Positions 25,636-34,434 of a stretch of DNA of 64,000 nucleotides are shown here, in pieces. Every line of letters starts with the position of its first letter. Positions within the stretch are counted from its first letter, which is position 1. The notes below the pieces were generated by a model that was given only the letters and a program-made list of their open reading frames with translations, ran no database searches and was not told the origin of the DNA. The translations under genes and the position numbers were made by a program. Source of the stretch: Pedobacter sp. PAMC26386 (GTDB lineage: Bacteria > Bacteroidota > Bacteroidia > Sphingobacteriales > Sphingobacteriaceae); NCBI GenBank assembly GCA_014302835.1, contig CP060294.1:1364001-1428000 (forward strand). Reading direction: 5' to 3'.

Positions 25636-26217
25636 ATGATGGATGAACTTTTAAAAGAAATACGATCCTGTATGGTGTGCAAAGATTATTTACCTAATCT
25701 TCCAAGACCAATTGTGCAGGCGAGTGTTAATTCTAAGATTATAATTATCGGGCAGGCCCCGGGACAAAAAGTGCAAAATAGCGGGATTCCATGGGATGAT
25801 CAAAGTGGAAACGAATTAAGAAGATGGCTGGGAGTTACTAAAGAACAGTTTTATAATGATCAGTTATTTGCTTTGATCCCAATGGGTTTTTGCTATCCCG
25901 GCAAAGGTAAATCCGGCGATTTGCCGCCCCGCCCGGAATGTGCGCCATTATGGCACCAGTTATTGTTAAATAATATATCGGAGGTTAAGCTGACCATACT
26001 TATTGGACAATATGCTCAGAATTATTACCTGAAAGAGGTGAAGAATCAGTCACTGACAGAAAGAGTACGTAGTTTCGATACCTACCTGCCTTCGTTTTTA
26101 CCGCTTGTGCATCCGTCGCCAAGAAATAAAATCTGGCAAAAGAAGAATCCCTGGTTTGAATATCAGGTGGTCCCGCTTTTAAAAGGAATTATTAATGAGG
26201 TGACAGGGACAATTTAG
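25636..26217 (+). CDS. Uracil-DNA glycosylase superfamily protein
   Basis: A 193-residue protein of the uracil-DNA glycosylase fold. It has an N-terminal Cys pair (RSCMVCKDY), motif I IIGQAPGQKVQNSGIPWDDQ near residue 37 with Gln and Asp in the active-site region, a motif-II-like FALIPMGFCYPG, and the final HPSPRNKIWQKKNPWF, where the His is the catalytic or base-flipping residue. The pattern points to the small families beyond UNG/MUG. It would remove uracil or deaminated bases from DNA, or may be a non-catalytic relative. It sits between a NUDIX gene and an AlkA-like gene, which is consistent with a nucleic-acid maintenance role. Confidence 0.82.
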   Translation: MMDELLKEIRSCMVCKDYLPNLPRPIVQASVNSKIIIIGQAPGQKVQNSGIPWDDQSGNELRRWLGVTKEQFYNDQLFALIPMGFCYPGKGKSGDLPPRPECAPLWHQLLLNNISEVKLTILIGQYAQNYYLKEVKNQSLTERVRSFDTYLPSFLPLVHPSPRNKIWQKKNPWFEYQVVPLLKGIINEVTGTI

Positions 26218-26227
26218 CTGTATCGGA

Positions 26228-26881
26228 TCAAACATATCCAAGCTGGCTGCTTTGTCTTTTGCGTTTTACTAAATAATGATGCCATAGAAAATAGGTGGCA
26301 AGTGATCGGAAAGGTTTCCATTTTTCAGACAAAGCAATCATTTCTTCTTTTGTTGCTGCATTAGTAAGCTCTTTTATTGTATTGACAACAGCAATATCAC
26401 CTAGGGGTAAGATGTCTTTGGCTCCAAGACAGAACATTAAATAAACATCTACCGTCCAATGGCCAATCCCTTTAATTTTGGTTAATTGTTTTCTGATTTC
26501 TATTTCATCCAGGTTGGCTAGTTCTTCAAGATCGATGTCTTTATTCAGTATCGCATTTGATAATTCACGGAGGTACTTTGATTTTTGCCGGCTTATCTGA
26601 CAATCCCTCATTTCATGGTCACTTAAATTCAGGATATTGGATGGGGTAAATTCTTCGATGTATCCATTTAATTTGAGAAAATGTGCATTAGCGGAAGACA
26701 GACTCACTTGTTGTTCTAGTATTATTTTGGACAAGGTAATAAAACCTGGAGGCCTGGACCAGTTTGGAGGAGACTGAATTTGACGATAGATCTCCGCAAT
26801 TACTTCGTCTGTTTGAATCAGTATATTAATATCTTTTTCGTTGACTATGATACTCATGGTTCCTATATATAAATCCTTCAA
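26228..26881 (-). CDS. DNA-3-methyladenine glycosylase II-like protein (AlkA type)
   Basis: A 217-residue HhH-GPD glycosylase. The helix-hairpin-helix LTKIKGIGHWTVDVYLMFCL lies near residues 133-152, and the catalytic Asp is in ILPLGDIAVV near 160. The first helix region, NWSRPPGFITLSKIILEQQV, also fits the AlkA/Mag family. It removes alkylated purines from DNA. It lacks an N-terminal regulatory or methyltransferase domain, so it is the short form. An alternative start at residue 9 (MSIIVNEKD) is possible. It is convergent with the uracil-DNA glycosylase gene. Confidence 0.9.
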   Translation of the reverse strand: MKDLYIGTMSIIVNEKDINILIQTDEVIAEIYRQIQSPPNWSRPPGFITLSKIILEQQVSLSSANAHFLKLNGYIEEFTPSNILNLSDHEMRDCQISRQKSKYLRELSNAILNKDIDLEELANLDEIEIRKQLTKIKGIGHWTVDVYLMFCLGAKDILPLGDIAVVNTIKELTNAATKEEMIALSEKWKPFRSLATYFLWHHYLVKRKRQSSQLGYV

Positions 26882-26992
26882 TTATTAAAGCTAAATCAAT
26901 ATTAGTAAAGCTAAACTGTTTTAGATCAAAACTTAAACATTGTCAGGTCTGATTTAAATCCTTATTTTTAAAAACTAACCATTTATAAACAT

Positions 26993-27826
26993 ATGAAATC
27001 GAAAATCAGTTTGCCGCTTTTTATATACCTGGCTTTTTTATTTGTGAATCCGGCATCTGCCCAAAAAGGCTGGATCGATCTTTTTAACGGAAAGGATCTG
27101 AAAGATTGGAACATTAAAATTTCTAAACATAATTATAAAGAAAACTATGCGAGTACTTTTCGTGTAGAAGATGGCTTGCTCAAAGTGAGCTATGATGGCT
27201 ATCAGGATTTTGACCAGCAGTACGGGCATATCTTTTATAAAAAACCTTTTTCTTACTATTTATTAAAGGTAACCTACCGCTTTGTTGGTGAACAGGCTAA
27301 AGGAGGTGAGGGTTGGGCTTTACGAAACAGCGGAGCAATGCTGCATTGTCAGGCCCCTGAGACTATGCTTAAAGATCAGGATTTCCCAATCTCAGTGGAA
27401 GGACAAATTTTGGGTGGTGATGGTACACATATACGTCCTACCAGCAATGTTTGTACACCAGGTACACAAATCGTTTATGAAGGGAAATTATTTACTCCAC
27501 ATTGTTTAGATTCTAAATCGAAAACTTATGCAGGTGATCAGTGGGTTACAGCAGAGTTTCTGGTATTGGGTGACTCGGTAATTAAACATATTATTGATAA
27601 GGAAGTGGTACTGGAATATTCGAAACCTCAGATAGGGGGTGGAAATGTGTCTAATTACGATCCGAAAATGAAGGAGGACGGCAAAGCGCTGACTGGTGGC
27701 TATATTTCTCTGCAAAGCGAAAGTCATCCTATTGAATTTAAACAAGTTCGTCTTTATAACTTAGCGCCTTATGCGAAAGATAAAGTGAAACTGGATAAAG
27801 TATTAGAGAAGATTCTGAAGGAATAG
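26993..27826 (+). CDS. DUF1080 (3-keto-disaccharide hydrolase-like) secreted protein
   Basis: A 277-residue exported protein with a signal peptide (about residues 1-23, ending in ASAQ) and the DUF1080 jelly-roll domain: GWIDLFNGKDLKDWNIKI near residue 25, a central KGGEGWALRNSGAMLHCQ, and a GGYISLQSESHPIEFKQVRL end. DUF1080 members include hydrolases acting on 3-keto-glycosides made by GMC-type glucoside 3-dehydrogenases, and many are uncharacterised. Such a dehydrogenase-like pair occurs elsewhere in this window (41365-43615), but not as a neighbour. It is a single gene ending at a strong bidirectional hairpin. Confidence 0.85.
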   Translation: MKSKISLPLFIYLAFLFVNPASAQKGWIDLFNGKDLKDWNIKISKHNYKENYASTFRVEDGLLKVSYDGYQDFDQQYGHIFYKKPFSYYLLKVTYRFVGEQAKGGEGWALRNSGAMLHCQAPETMLKDQDFPISVEGQILGGDGTHIRPTSNVCTPGTQIVYEGKLFTPHCLDSKSKTYAGDQWVTAEFLVLGDSVIKHIIDKEVVLEYSKPQIGGGNVSNYDPKMKEDGKALTGGYISLQSESHPIEFKQVRLYNLAPYAKDKVKLDKVLEKILKE

Positions 27827-27837
27827 GCAGTAAAAGA

Positions 27838-27886
27838 GGTTAATAAAGTTGTTTTTGTTTTTTGACGATCTACAACTTTATTAACC
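27838..27886. terminator. Bidirectional hairpin terminator
   Basis: GGTTAATAAAGTTGT at 27838-27852 is perfectly complementary to ACAACTTTATTAACC at 27872-27886. The hairpin separates the convergent DUF1080 and DEAD-box genes, and T runs occur on both sides. Confidence 0.75.
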
Positions 27887-27898
27887 ATTTAATTTGTG

Positions 27899-29029
27899 CT
27901 ATTGCGGGTTTTCGCTGTCGATTAACTTAACCTGTTTACCCATCTTCTTCTGAATTACTTCAAAATGATGCAGTTCATTTTGGCTAACCAAAGAAATGGC
28001 ATTTCCTGTGGTACCTGCACGTCCGGTTCTCCCGATACGATGGATATAATCTTTTGGTGAGCGAGGTAGTTCATAATTAATTACAAAAGGAAGGTCATTA
28101 ATGTCAATTCCTCTGGCCATTAGATCTGTTGCAACCAATATCCTCAATTTACCCGATTTAAAATGATGTAAAGTATCGGTTCTGGCGCCCTGACTTTTTT
28201 TACTATGAATGGCTCTTGCATCAAATTTGTTTTTGTGAAGCTTGTTGACAATGGCATCTGCCTGTTGAACCGAAGAAGCAAAGACCAGCACTTGTTTCAT
28301 TTCATGGTGATTGATCAGATAGCGTAAAAATGGTCCCTTTTTTTCGTCTGAAACTATATAAGCAACCTGGTTGATCAATTCAATTGAATCCTCTTCAGCT
28401 TCTATCTGAATCACAATAGGATCATGAAGCATGATTTGGTGAATATGCTGAATGTCGTTATTCAAGGTAGCTGATAACAAGATATTCTGACGCTTTTTAG
28501 GTAATAGCGCAATAATTCTGTTGACTTCTTCTTTAAATCCTAAGTTAAGGATCTTATCTGCTTCGTCCAGTACCAATGTTTCAATACTGGATAGATGCAC
28601 CGCATTTGCGTCTACTAATTCTAATAACCTGCCCGGTGTAGCAACAAGTATATTTACGCCTTGTAATGCCATCATTTGCGGGTTGATTGAAACACCGCCA
28701 TATACAGCTAATGTTTTAATCGGTTCAGAAAGGGCCTTGCTAAACGTCTGAAAAACAACTTTTACCTGTTCTGCAAGTTCACGGGTAGGGACTAAGACTA
28801 ATACATTTGCATGGCGGTTTTTTACGCCAAATGTCTGTTGTAAATTTGTTAAAAGTGGTAAGACGTAACTGGCAGTTTTTCCAGATCCTGTTTTAGCAAT
28901 ACCTAAAACATCTTTTTTATCTAGTATGGCGGGTATAGCTGTTTGTTGAATAGGAGTGGGTATGGTGAAATTCTGATCTGCCAGTGCTTTTAACAAAGCA
29001 GGTGACAGACCTAAGGATTTAAAAGGCAT
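27899..29029 (-). CDS. DEAD-box RNA helicase (RhlE-like)
   Basis: A 376-residue two-domain helicase core with all motifs visible: Q motif (FTIPTPIQQTAIP), Walker A AKTGSGKT, PTRELAEQ, TPGRL, DEAD, SAT, and the second-domain ARGIDI, and HRIGRTGRAG. The short C-terminus lacks the long basic tail of some relatives, so it is a compact RhlE/DbpA-type protein. It likely remodels RNA in ribosome assembly or mRNA decay, with cold or growth-dependent control possible. It lies between the DUF1080 gene and a TonB receptor, with a terminator on each side. Confidence 0.93.
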   Translation of the reverse strand: MPFKSLGLSPALLKALADQNFTIPTPIQQTAIPAILDKKDVLGIAKTGSGKTASYVLPLLTNLQQTFGVKNRHANVLVLVPTRELAEQVKVVFQTFSKALSEPIKTLAVYGGVSINPQMMALQGVNILVATPGRLLELVDANAVHLSSIETLVLDEADKILNLGFKEEVNRIIALLPKKRQNILLSATLNNDIQHIHQIMLHDPIVIQIEAEEDSIELINQVAYIVSDEKKGPFLRYLINHHEMKQVLVFASSVQQADAIVNKLHKNKFDARAIHSKKSQGARTDTLHHFKSGKLRILVATDLMARGIDINDLPFVINYELPRSPKDYIHRIGRTGRAGTTGNAISLVSQNELHHFEVIQKKMGKQVKLIDSENPQ

Positions 29030-29060
29030 ATTAACTTATTTTTGTGTAAAAGTAAACAAA

Positions 29061-29089
29061 AAGCCCCACAAAAAATCTTTGTGAGGCTT
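29061..29089 (-). terminator. Hairpin terminator after the TonB receptor gene
   Basis: AAGCCCCACAAA at 29061-29072 pairs with TTTGTGAGGCTT at 29078-29089 apart from one wobble pair. It lies just downstream of the TonB receptor stop and ends in a T-rich run on the minus strand. Confidence 0.65.
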
Positions 29090-29115
29090 CTGGTGATTCT
29101 GGCAGGATAGCTAAG

Positions 29116-31470
29116 CTATTTTAGTTTAACGGCCATAGTCACACTAAACCGTCGCGGCATCATCTGGCCTACATAGCTTCCCCAGTATAATTTATTGGTC
29201 AGGTTATCCATCTTCAGACTGATACGATAAACTGGTTTATCGTAACTAAGCACGGCATTTAATACCGTATATGATGGGATGTAAAACTCTCCCAATGACC
29301 GGGACTGCGTGATGTAAGCTTTCCCATTATAGTTACCTCCAATTCCTAAGCCCAATCCTTTCAGTTTAGTATCCAGGAAATGGTAGCTCAGCCATAGATT
29401 CGCTGTTTCTGCAGGTCCGCTCCATTGGCGAAGACCGTCTGAGTCGGGATCTGTATTGCTTGTAGCGATGTCATTATGCGCATATCCTGCGATCAGGTTA
29501 AATCCTCTAAAAGGATTAGCAATCACTTCAGCTTCAAATCCTTTACTTAGCTGGTTACCACTTTGAACCTTATATTCTGAACGACCAGGTGTAAAATCGT
29601 TATGAATTACATCACTTACGTTAATATGGTAATAGCTTAATGTGCTGTTTAATTTACCGTCAAAAAGGTCAAGTTTTACACCGCCTTCCCATTGGTTGGC
29701 CTGACTGGGTTTAAAAGATGAAAGGCTGCCGTCTGGTTGAGAAACCGGATCACTGTTACTAAATCCGTTCATGTAGTTTCCAAATAAAGAAACTTGTTTT
29801 GGGATGAGCTGGTAAACCAGACCCAATTTTGGAGAAAGTGCTGTTTGATGAAATTTTCCGCTGATGATGTCTTTGTTGATGTCTTTATTCCCATTGTTAA
29901 CAAAATGATCTACCCTAAGGCTAAACATGGTTGTTAACCGATCAGTAATATTTAATACATCTGAAAAATAAGCACTATACGTACTCTGGGTCGCTATAGT
30001 TTTTTGATAAGGAATGGCGGACAAAAGCTTATCGACAGACGTTCTGGTCAATTGATTGTATCTAGGATCGTTTCCTATGAGATAGACCTGGTCAATACCG
30101 AAAATTGAAGCACCAGTATAACGGGAAGTATTGGTATAATAATCAGCCCCAATCACGATCCGGTTACGTAGCCCGCCTATTTTAAAATCTCCATTAAAGT
30201 TTTGCTGTAGTTCAAGGTAATTATAACGGTTATTTGCATATTGCACGTTTCGGGATGCAACTGTATCGCCCTGTATATAACTATAGCTCAAATAACCTTC
30301 TTCACTTGAACCGGTATGAGAAATCGTGGTATTTGATTTCCATTTATCTGATAATTTGTAATTAACCTGACCGAATAAACTTACCGCAGGTTTGGTTTCG
30401 TAAAGGTCATTATTACTGTAGGAACGCTTCCAATCCAGACCCAGACTGCCAGGTGTGGTTTTGGTAAAGGATGCTTCAGGGAACAAGCGGTTAAAATCAT
30501 TGGCCTTCTGCGAATATATTTCTGCATCTAATGAAATTGACAAGCGGTCGTTTACTTTGTACAGTAGGGAGGGAGCAACAAAAAAGCGTTTGGTAAAACC
30601 GGCATCCATGAAACTATCTTCCTCATGGTAGGCTATGTTGGTCCGTAGAAATAATCCTTTTTCTTGATTTAAAGGGGTATTGATATCTGCAGTTAACCGG
30701 CTCAAACCAAAACCACCAAAGGTATAGGCTATTTCTCCTCCAAAAGTATCATATGGAGATTTGGTAACACGATTTAGTAAACCGCCAAATGAAGTCATGC
30801 TACTACCAAATAAGGTAGCTGAAGGACCTTTTAGTACCTCTATCCGTTCAATATTGGCAACTTCAAGACTATTGCGTTTAAAATCCTGTAAGCCATTGCG
30901 AAGATAACTGGTAGTACTGAAGCCTCTCAAATTAAAGGAGTTAGAGCCATTAACCAGCGACTGACTCACACCGGTAACATTCTTGAGTACATCATTGTAG
31001 CTCACAATTACCTGGTCCTGTAATAGTTCTTTAGGTACAATGTTGTAAACCTGGGGGTTTTCCAGATTTTTTAATGGCATTTTAGCTACGTCTTCGGTTT
31101 CTTTTTTGGCGAACTTATTATAGCCTGAAGTAACGACTATCTCCTGTAAGACCTGATTACCGTCTGTTAATTTAAAATCAACACGAGTTGTGAGCCCGGT
31201 TTTAACAACAATTTGCTTGTTTTGCGTAACCATGCCTATATGTTTTGCGTTTAGTGTGTAATTGCCCGCAGGGATGTCTGGTAGTAGATAATCACCATTT
31301 TTGTCGGTTTGTGTTCCTTTATTTCCTGTTAAAGTGATGGTTACCATAGCAGCAGGCTTACCATCGGCAAGTGTTACTTTACCTTGAATATTGCCCCCTT
31401 GTTGTGTCTGAGCTTTTAAAGCGGTAACAAAGAGTAGTGAAAAGAGTAAAAAGAGTCTAAGTTTTTGCAT
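29116..31470 (-). CDS. TonB-dependent (siderophore-type) outer-membrane receptor
   Basis: I choose the ATG at 31470, giving 784 residues; the upstream ATG at 31503 would add 11 residues before the signal peptide. The signal is about residues 1-20 (ending in KAQ). A carboxypeptidase-like beta-sandwich (about 27-105, GKVTLADGKPAAMVTITLTG) precedes the plug (about 120-225, with NGSNSFNLRGFSTTSYLRNG) and a 22-strand-type barrel ending in PRRFSVTMAVKLK. The organisation is that of ferrichrome/ferric-siderophore receptors rather than SusC, since no SusD gene follows. Import is driven by TonB-ExbBD elsewhere in the genome. The ligand is inferred only from class. Confidence 0.9.
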   Translation of the reverse strand: MQKLRLFLLFSLLFVTALKAQTQQGGNIQGKVTLADGKPAAMVTITLTGNKGTQTDKNGDYLLPDIPAGNYTLNAKHIGMVTQNKQIVVKTGLTTRVDFKLTDGNQVLQEIVVTSGYNKFAKKETEDVAKMPLKNLENPQVYNIVPKELLQDQVIVSYNDVLKNVTGVSQSLVNGSNSFNLRGFSTTSYLRNGLQDFKRNSLEVANIERIEVLKGPSATLFGSSMTSFGGLLNRVTKSPYDTFGGEIAYTFGGFGLSRLTADINTPLNQEKGLFLRTNIAYHEEDSFMDAGFTKRFFVAPSLLYKVNDRLSISLDAEIYSQKANDFNRLFPEASFTKTTPGSLGLDWKRSYSNNDLYETKPAVSLFGQVNYKLSDKWKSNTTISHTGSSEEGYLSYSYIQGDTVASRNVQYANNRYNYLELQQNFNGDFKIGGLRNRIVIGADYYTNTSRYTGASIFGIDQVYLIGNDPRYNQLTRTSVDKLLSAIPYQKTIATQSTYSAYFSDVLNITDRLTTMFSLRVDHFVNNGNKDINKDIISGKFHQTALSPKLGLVYQLIPKQVSLFGNYMNGFSNSDPVSQPDGSLSSFKPSQANQWEGGVKLDLFDGKLNSTLSYYHINVSDVIHNDFTPGRSEYKVQSGNQLSKGFEAEVIANPFRGFNLIAGYAHNDIATSNTDPDSDGLRQWSGPAETANLWLSYHFLDTKLKGLGLGIGGNYNGKAYITQSRSLGEFYIPSYTVLNAVLSYDKPVYRISLKMDNLTNKLYWGSYVGQMMPRRFSVTMAVKLK

Positions 31471-31657
31471 TAATAATTTAGATTGAATAAATATAAGGTG
31501 CAAATTAAGTCATCTTTATGTTCTCAAACAAGTTATTTATAATAGATCTTAATAGTGTGGTGTAAATATTAAGCGGATGTGAAGTTCTCATTATCATTTT
31601 CAGGCCGTTCTGTTTATTCAATGAGATCAAGTAGTTTAGTAGTCTAACAACCTACCT

Positions 31658-32554
31658 ATGAATCTTAGAATTAAACAATTTTATGTAATGGCCTTGCTAT
31701 GTCTGGCTATTGCATCCTGTAAGAAAGACAATCAGTTAAATCCAGCAGACAATCAATCTGTAAGCAGTAGCATAAATGCTGTTACCGCGGCCAAAGCCAC
31801 AGGTGATGACAGTAATTTATTATTGGGTAACCCAAGCTCGGCGACAGCTGTGACGAGTAACCCTAACAACTACCTGATGGTTAAAACCTATTATAGCCTT
31901 TCCTATAGTCGGGATAGGGGAACGCCAAATTGGGTGAGCTGGCATATTCAGGCATCTGATCTGGGTACTACTTCCCGGTCGGATGGTTTCAGGGCAGATA
32001 CTGATTTACCTTCAGGCTGGTACCAGGTACAGAATAGCAGTTATTCGGGCAGTGGTTTTGATCGTGGCCATAACTGCCCTTCTGGTGACCGTACAGCATC
32101 GACTGAAAGTAATGCAGCTACATTTCTAATGACGAACATGATGCCACAGGCACCAAATAACAATCAGAAGACTTGGGCTAACCTTGAAAACTATACCCGC
32201 TCGCTGGTCAAAGATGGCAGTGAGGTCTATGTTATTTGTGGATCTTATGGTCAAGGAGGTACAGGCTCTTCGGGCGGTGTTACCCAAACAATTAATGATG
32301 GAAAGGTAACAGTTCCTTCAAATATCTGGAAAATCATAGTTGTATTGAGTAACGGCAGCAATGATTTAAGCCGTATCACATCCTCTACAAGAGTAATTGC
32401 GGTGAATACGCCAAATATCAATAGTATTAATCAGGACTGGAAGACCTACAGGACCTCTGTAAATACGATAGAGAGTGCAACTGGTTATAGTTTCCTGAGT
32501 GCATTACCAGCAGCAGTACAAACGGCACTTAAAAAGAAAGTCGATAATCTTTAA
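31658..32554 (+). CDS. DNA/RNA non-specific endonuclease (NUC1/NucA type) lipoprotein
   Basis: A 298-residue protein with a lipoprotein signal (LAIASCKK, Cys21) and a nuclease domain (about residues 65-290). The key motif GFDRGHNCPSGDRT lies near residue 131, with the general-base His following DRG and the Mg2+ ligand Asn further on in TNMMPQAPNNNQKTW. This is the beta-beta-alpha-metal endonuclease family of Serratia nuclease and NucA, which cleaves DNA and RNA. A surface-anchored nuclease suits nutrient scavenging from extracellular DNA, and no immunity gene is adjacent. Its C-terminus is complete, and a terminator follows. Confidence 0.92.
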   Translation: MNLRIKQFYVMALLCLAIASCKKDNQLNPADNQSVSSSINAVTAAKATGDDSNLLLGNPSSATAVTSNPNNYLMVKTYYSLSYSRDRGTPNWVSWHIQASDLGTTSRSDGFRADTDLPSGWYQVQNSSYSGSGFDRGHNCPSGDRTASTESNAATFLMTNMMPQAPNNNQKTWANLENYTRSLVKDGSEVYVICGSYGQGGTGSSGGVTQTINDGKVTVPSNIWKIIVVLSNGSNDLSRITSSTRVIAVNTPNINSINQDWKTYRTSVNTIESATGYSFLSALPAAVQTALKKKVDNL

Positions 32555-32591
32555 TCTGGCTTAAGGCCTTAGGATTACTCCATATCCAAAT

Positions 32592-32639
32592 AAGCCAGAG
32601 GTTAAATCTTAATACTTGATGAGATTTAGCCTCTGGCTT
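32592..32639. terminator. Hairpin terminator between nuclease and AraC genes
   Basis: Arms of 18 nt (32592-32609 and 32622-32639) pair with a single G-T wobble, followed by T-rich sequence. It serves the nuclease gene and may also serve the convergent AraC gene. Confidence 0.75.
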
Positions 32640-32648
32640 TTAGCATTA

Positions 32649-33542
32649 TCAGGTTATCTCTTCTTTTCGCTTTCGATAAACAGCTGGTGAAAATCCGGCA
32701 TAACGCTTAAAGTACTTGCCAAATAAGGACGGATCACTAAACTTTAAAGAGTCTGAGATTTGATTTATACTAAGCGAAGTTTGCTTTAATCTTACTTTTG
32801 CCTCTAATATCAGTATATCGTGTATCCATTCCCGTGCTGTCTTTCCTGTATTTGCTTTTATGGTTTGGCTCAGGTGTTTTGGAGTTATATTTAAGAGGTT
32901 TGCATATCCATTCACGGAACGAATATGGAGGTAGTTTTCAATCAAAGATTTTTTAAATTGATTCACCATTTTTGTCTGAGTATCGGGTTCAGTAAGGCTT
33001 TTGGGGCAATACTTATCATAAAGATCTGCTACCTGATTTAATATAATATTTATATAACTTTTTACAATCTCATCTTTACGTAGGGTAGGTGTGCCGATTA
33101 TGTCTTTAATGTCCTGTAAAAGTTTGCTAATTAAGTTTGCGTCGTCAATATCCAGTTGAATAACATTTGGTGTCTCATTCCCAAAGAACGTGAACTCTTT
33201 AAAGGGGCTTGAGTTTACACGCGTTTCAAAAAACAGAGGTATTGTAAAGAATAGGCTTTCCTCGGCATAATCTGTAGATTGATCTTTCCAGGTCCGAATA
33301 ATTGTAGGCCCCATGACGATCAGGGAGCCAGTTAAAAGAGGGTAATCTTCCAGGCTGGCAAGCAAATGTGCAGTTCCTTTAGTGCAAAGTGCAAGTCCAA
33401 AATAGGAGGCACGATGGGGAGTGGTACTCAATTGCATGGGTGAGGAGAAAGAAGCTAAATAATAATCAAGTTTCTTTTCCTGATTATCCAATACTGATTT
33501 TACAATTTCTGATAGACTTAGTTCAGGTATAAGAGGCTTCAA
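32649..33542 (-). CDS. AraC-family transcriptional regulator
   Basis: A 297-residue protein with an N-terminal sensing domain of about 180 residues that looks cupin-like but is not strongly conserved, and a C-terminal AraC/XylS HTH pair: NGYANLLNITPKHLSQTIKA near residue 212 and the second helix set LSINQISDSLKFSDPSLFGK with YFKRYAGFSPAVYRK near 265-285. AraC regulators bind direct repeats and usually activate nearby genes. The gene is convergent with the nuclease and divergent from a small membrane-protein pair at 33773, and there is no obvious metabolic operon next to it. The effector is unknown. Confidence 0.9.
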   Translation of the reverse strand: MKPLIPELSLSEIVKSVLDNQEKKLDYYLASFSSPMQLSTTPHRASYFGLALCTKGTAHLLASLEDYPLLTGSLIVMGPTIIRTWKDQSTDYAEESLFFTIPLFFETRVNSSPFKEFTFFGNETPNVIQLDIDDANLISKLLQDIKDIIGTPTLRKDEIVKSYINIILNQVADLYDKYCPKSLTEPDTQTKMVNQFKKSLIENYLHIRSVNGYANLLNITPKHLSQTIKANTGKTAREWIHDILILEAKVRLKQTSLSINQISDSLKFSDPSLFGKYFKRYAGFSPAVYRKRKEEIT

Positions 33543-33772
33543 AATGTTGTTGTTTATGAATATAAATATAGGTTTTTTCTGGTATAAAGTTAGTTCTTAT
33601 GTTTTGGACGATTTCGGTTTATGACATTTTTTTGGGTTAAACCTAGTCTATATGCCTGTTTAATCAGTGATTTCGACCAGATTTACATCCGTTTTACTCT
33701 TTTATCAATATGCTATTTTGCTGATCTTTGCTGGTGAAATGTACTATTTGATTTTATCAAATAAATTATGGT

Positions 33773-34051
33773 ATGGGGAAAAAAGAAATTAAGTGTCCGC
33801 ATTGTAAACAATGGACTGAATGGGAAGGTGGATTATACGATCGTTGCCAGAATTGTCATGAGCTGTTAGAACAGGAAAAAATAAATAAGATGATCTCATT
33901 ACGGGAGCGGAAGCAAGCTGAAGAAGCAATTGAACGGTTACGTATAGAAAATCAAAATCCATTTTTAAGAAAAATCACTGATTACACGACAACTATTTTC
34001 ATTAGCTTTATTCTAACCGTCATTGCGATTGTCGTACTCATGGCCGGATGA
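33773..34051 (+). CDS. Zinc-ribbon small membrane protein
   Basis: A 92-residue protein with an N-terminal zinc-ribbon-like Cys4 (KCPHCKQWTEWEGG, then YDRCQNCHELL near residues 7-35), a short charged helical coiled region (about 38-65) and one transmembrane helix at the C-terminus (about 68-90). It looks like a membrane-tethered zinc-binding protein. Its stop overlaps the ATG of the next gene by 4 bp, implying translational coupling. I recognise no named family. Confidence 0.6.
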   Translation: MGKKEIKCPHCKQWTEWEGGLYDRCQNCHELLEQEKINKMISLRERKQAEEAIERLRIENQNPFLRKITDYTTTIFISFILTVIAIVVLMAG

Positions 34052-34395
34052 AAATGGATACTCCAAAATGGTTCTGGCTCTTTTTTTTAACTTGTCTATT
34101 CATTTATCTGATGAAGAAAACGGGCTATGTTTTTCCAAATTTAATTCGATTCTACTTAAGTGATTTATTGGCTGTTCCTCTTGTGGCTACTTTAGGGATG
34201 TGGTTTATGAGATGGATATTACAGCAGCAAGATCTGGTTTTGATGCGTTGGCAGGTTGTTTTCATTGTTTTATTGTTCGGCATTTTATTTGAATTAATAC
34301 TTCCGCCTTTGATGAAAAGATATACTGGCGACCTTGCAGATGCTGGTATGTATGCTATTGGAGGATTGTTTTTCTGGAAAATTATGAACAAGTGA
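34048..34395 (+). CDS. Small multi-pass membrane protein
   Basis: A 115-residue protein with three to four hydrophobic helices (about 8-20, 35-50, 62-80 and 95-112) and short loops. It resembles small Bacteroidota proteins sometimes labelled magnesium citrate secondary transporter-like, but no transport residues can be pointed to and I treat that name as weak. It is coupled to the zinc-ribbon gene by an ATGA overlap at 34048-34051, so the two probably function together in a membrane. Confidence 0.6.
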   Translation: MKMDTPKWFWLFFLTCLFIYLMKKTGYVFPNLIRFYLSDLLAVPLVATLGMWFMRWILQQQDLVLMRWQVVFIVLLFGILFELILPPLMKRYTGDLADAGMYAIGGLFFWKIMNK

Positions 34396-34434
34396 AATTT
34401 ATTCTATGTACAGCTCTATTTAGACCTTGAAGAC

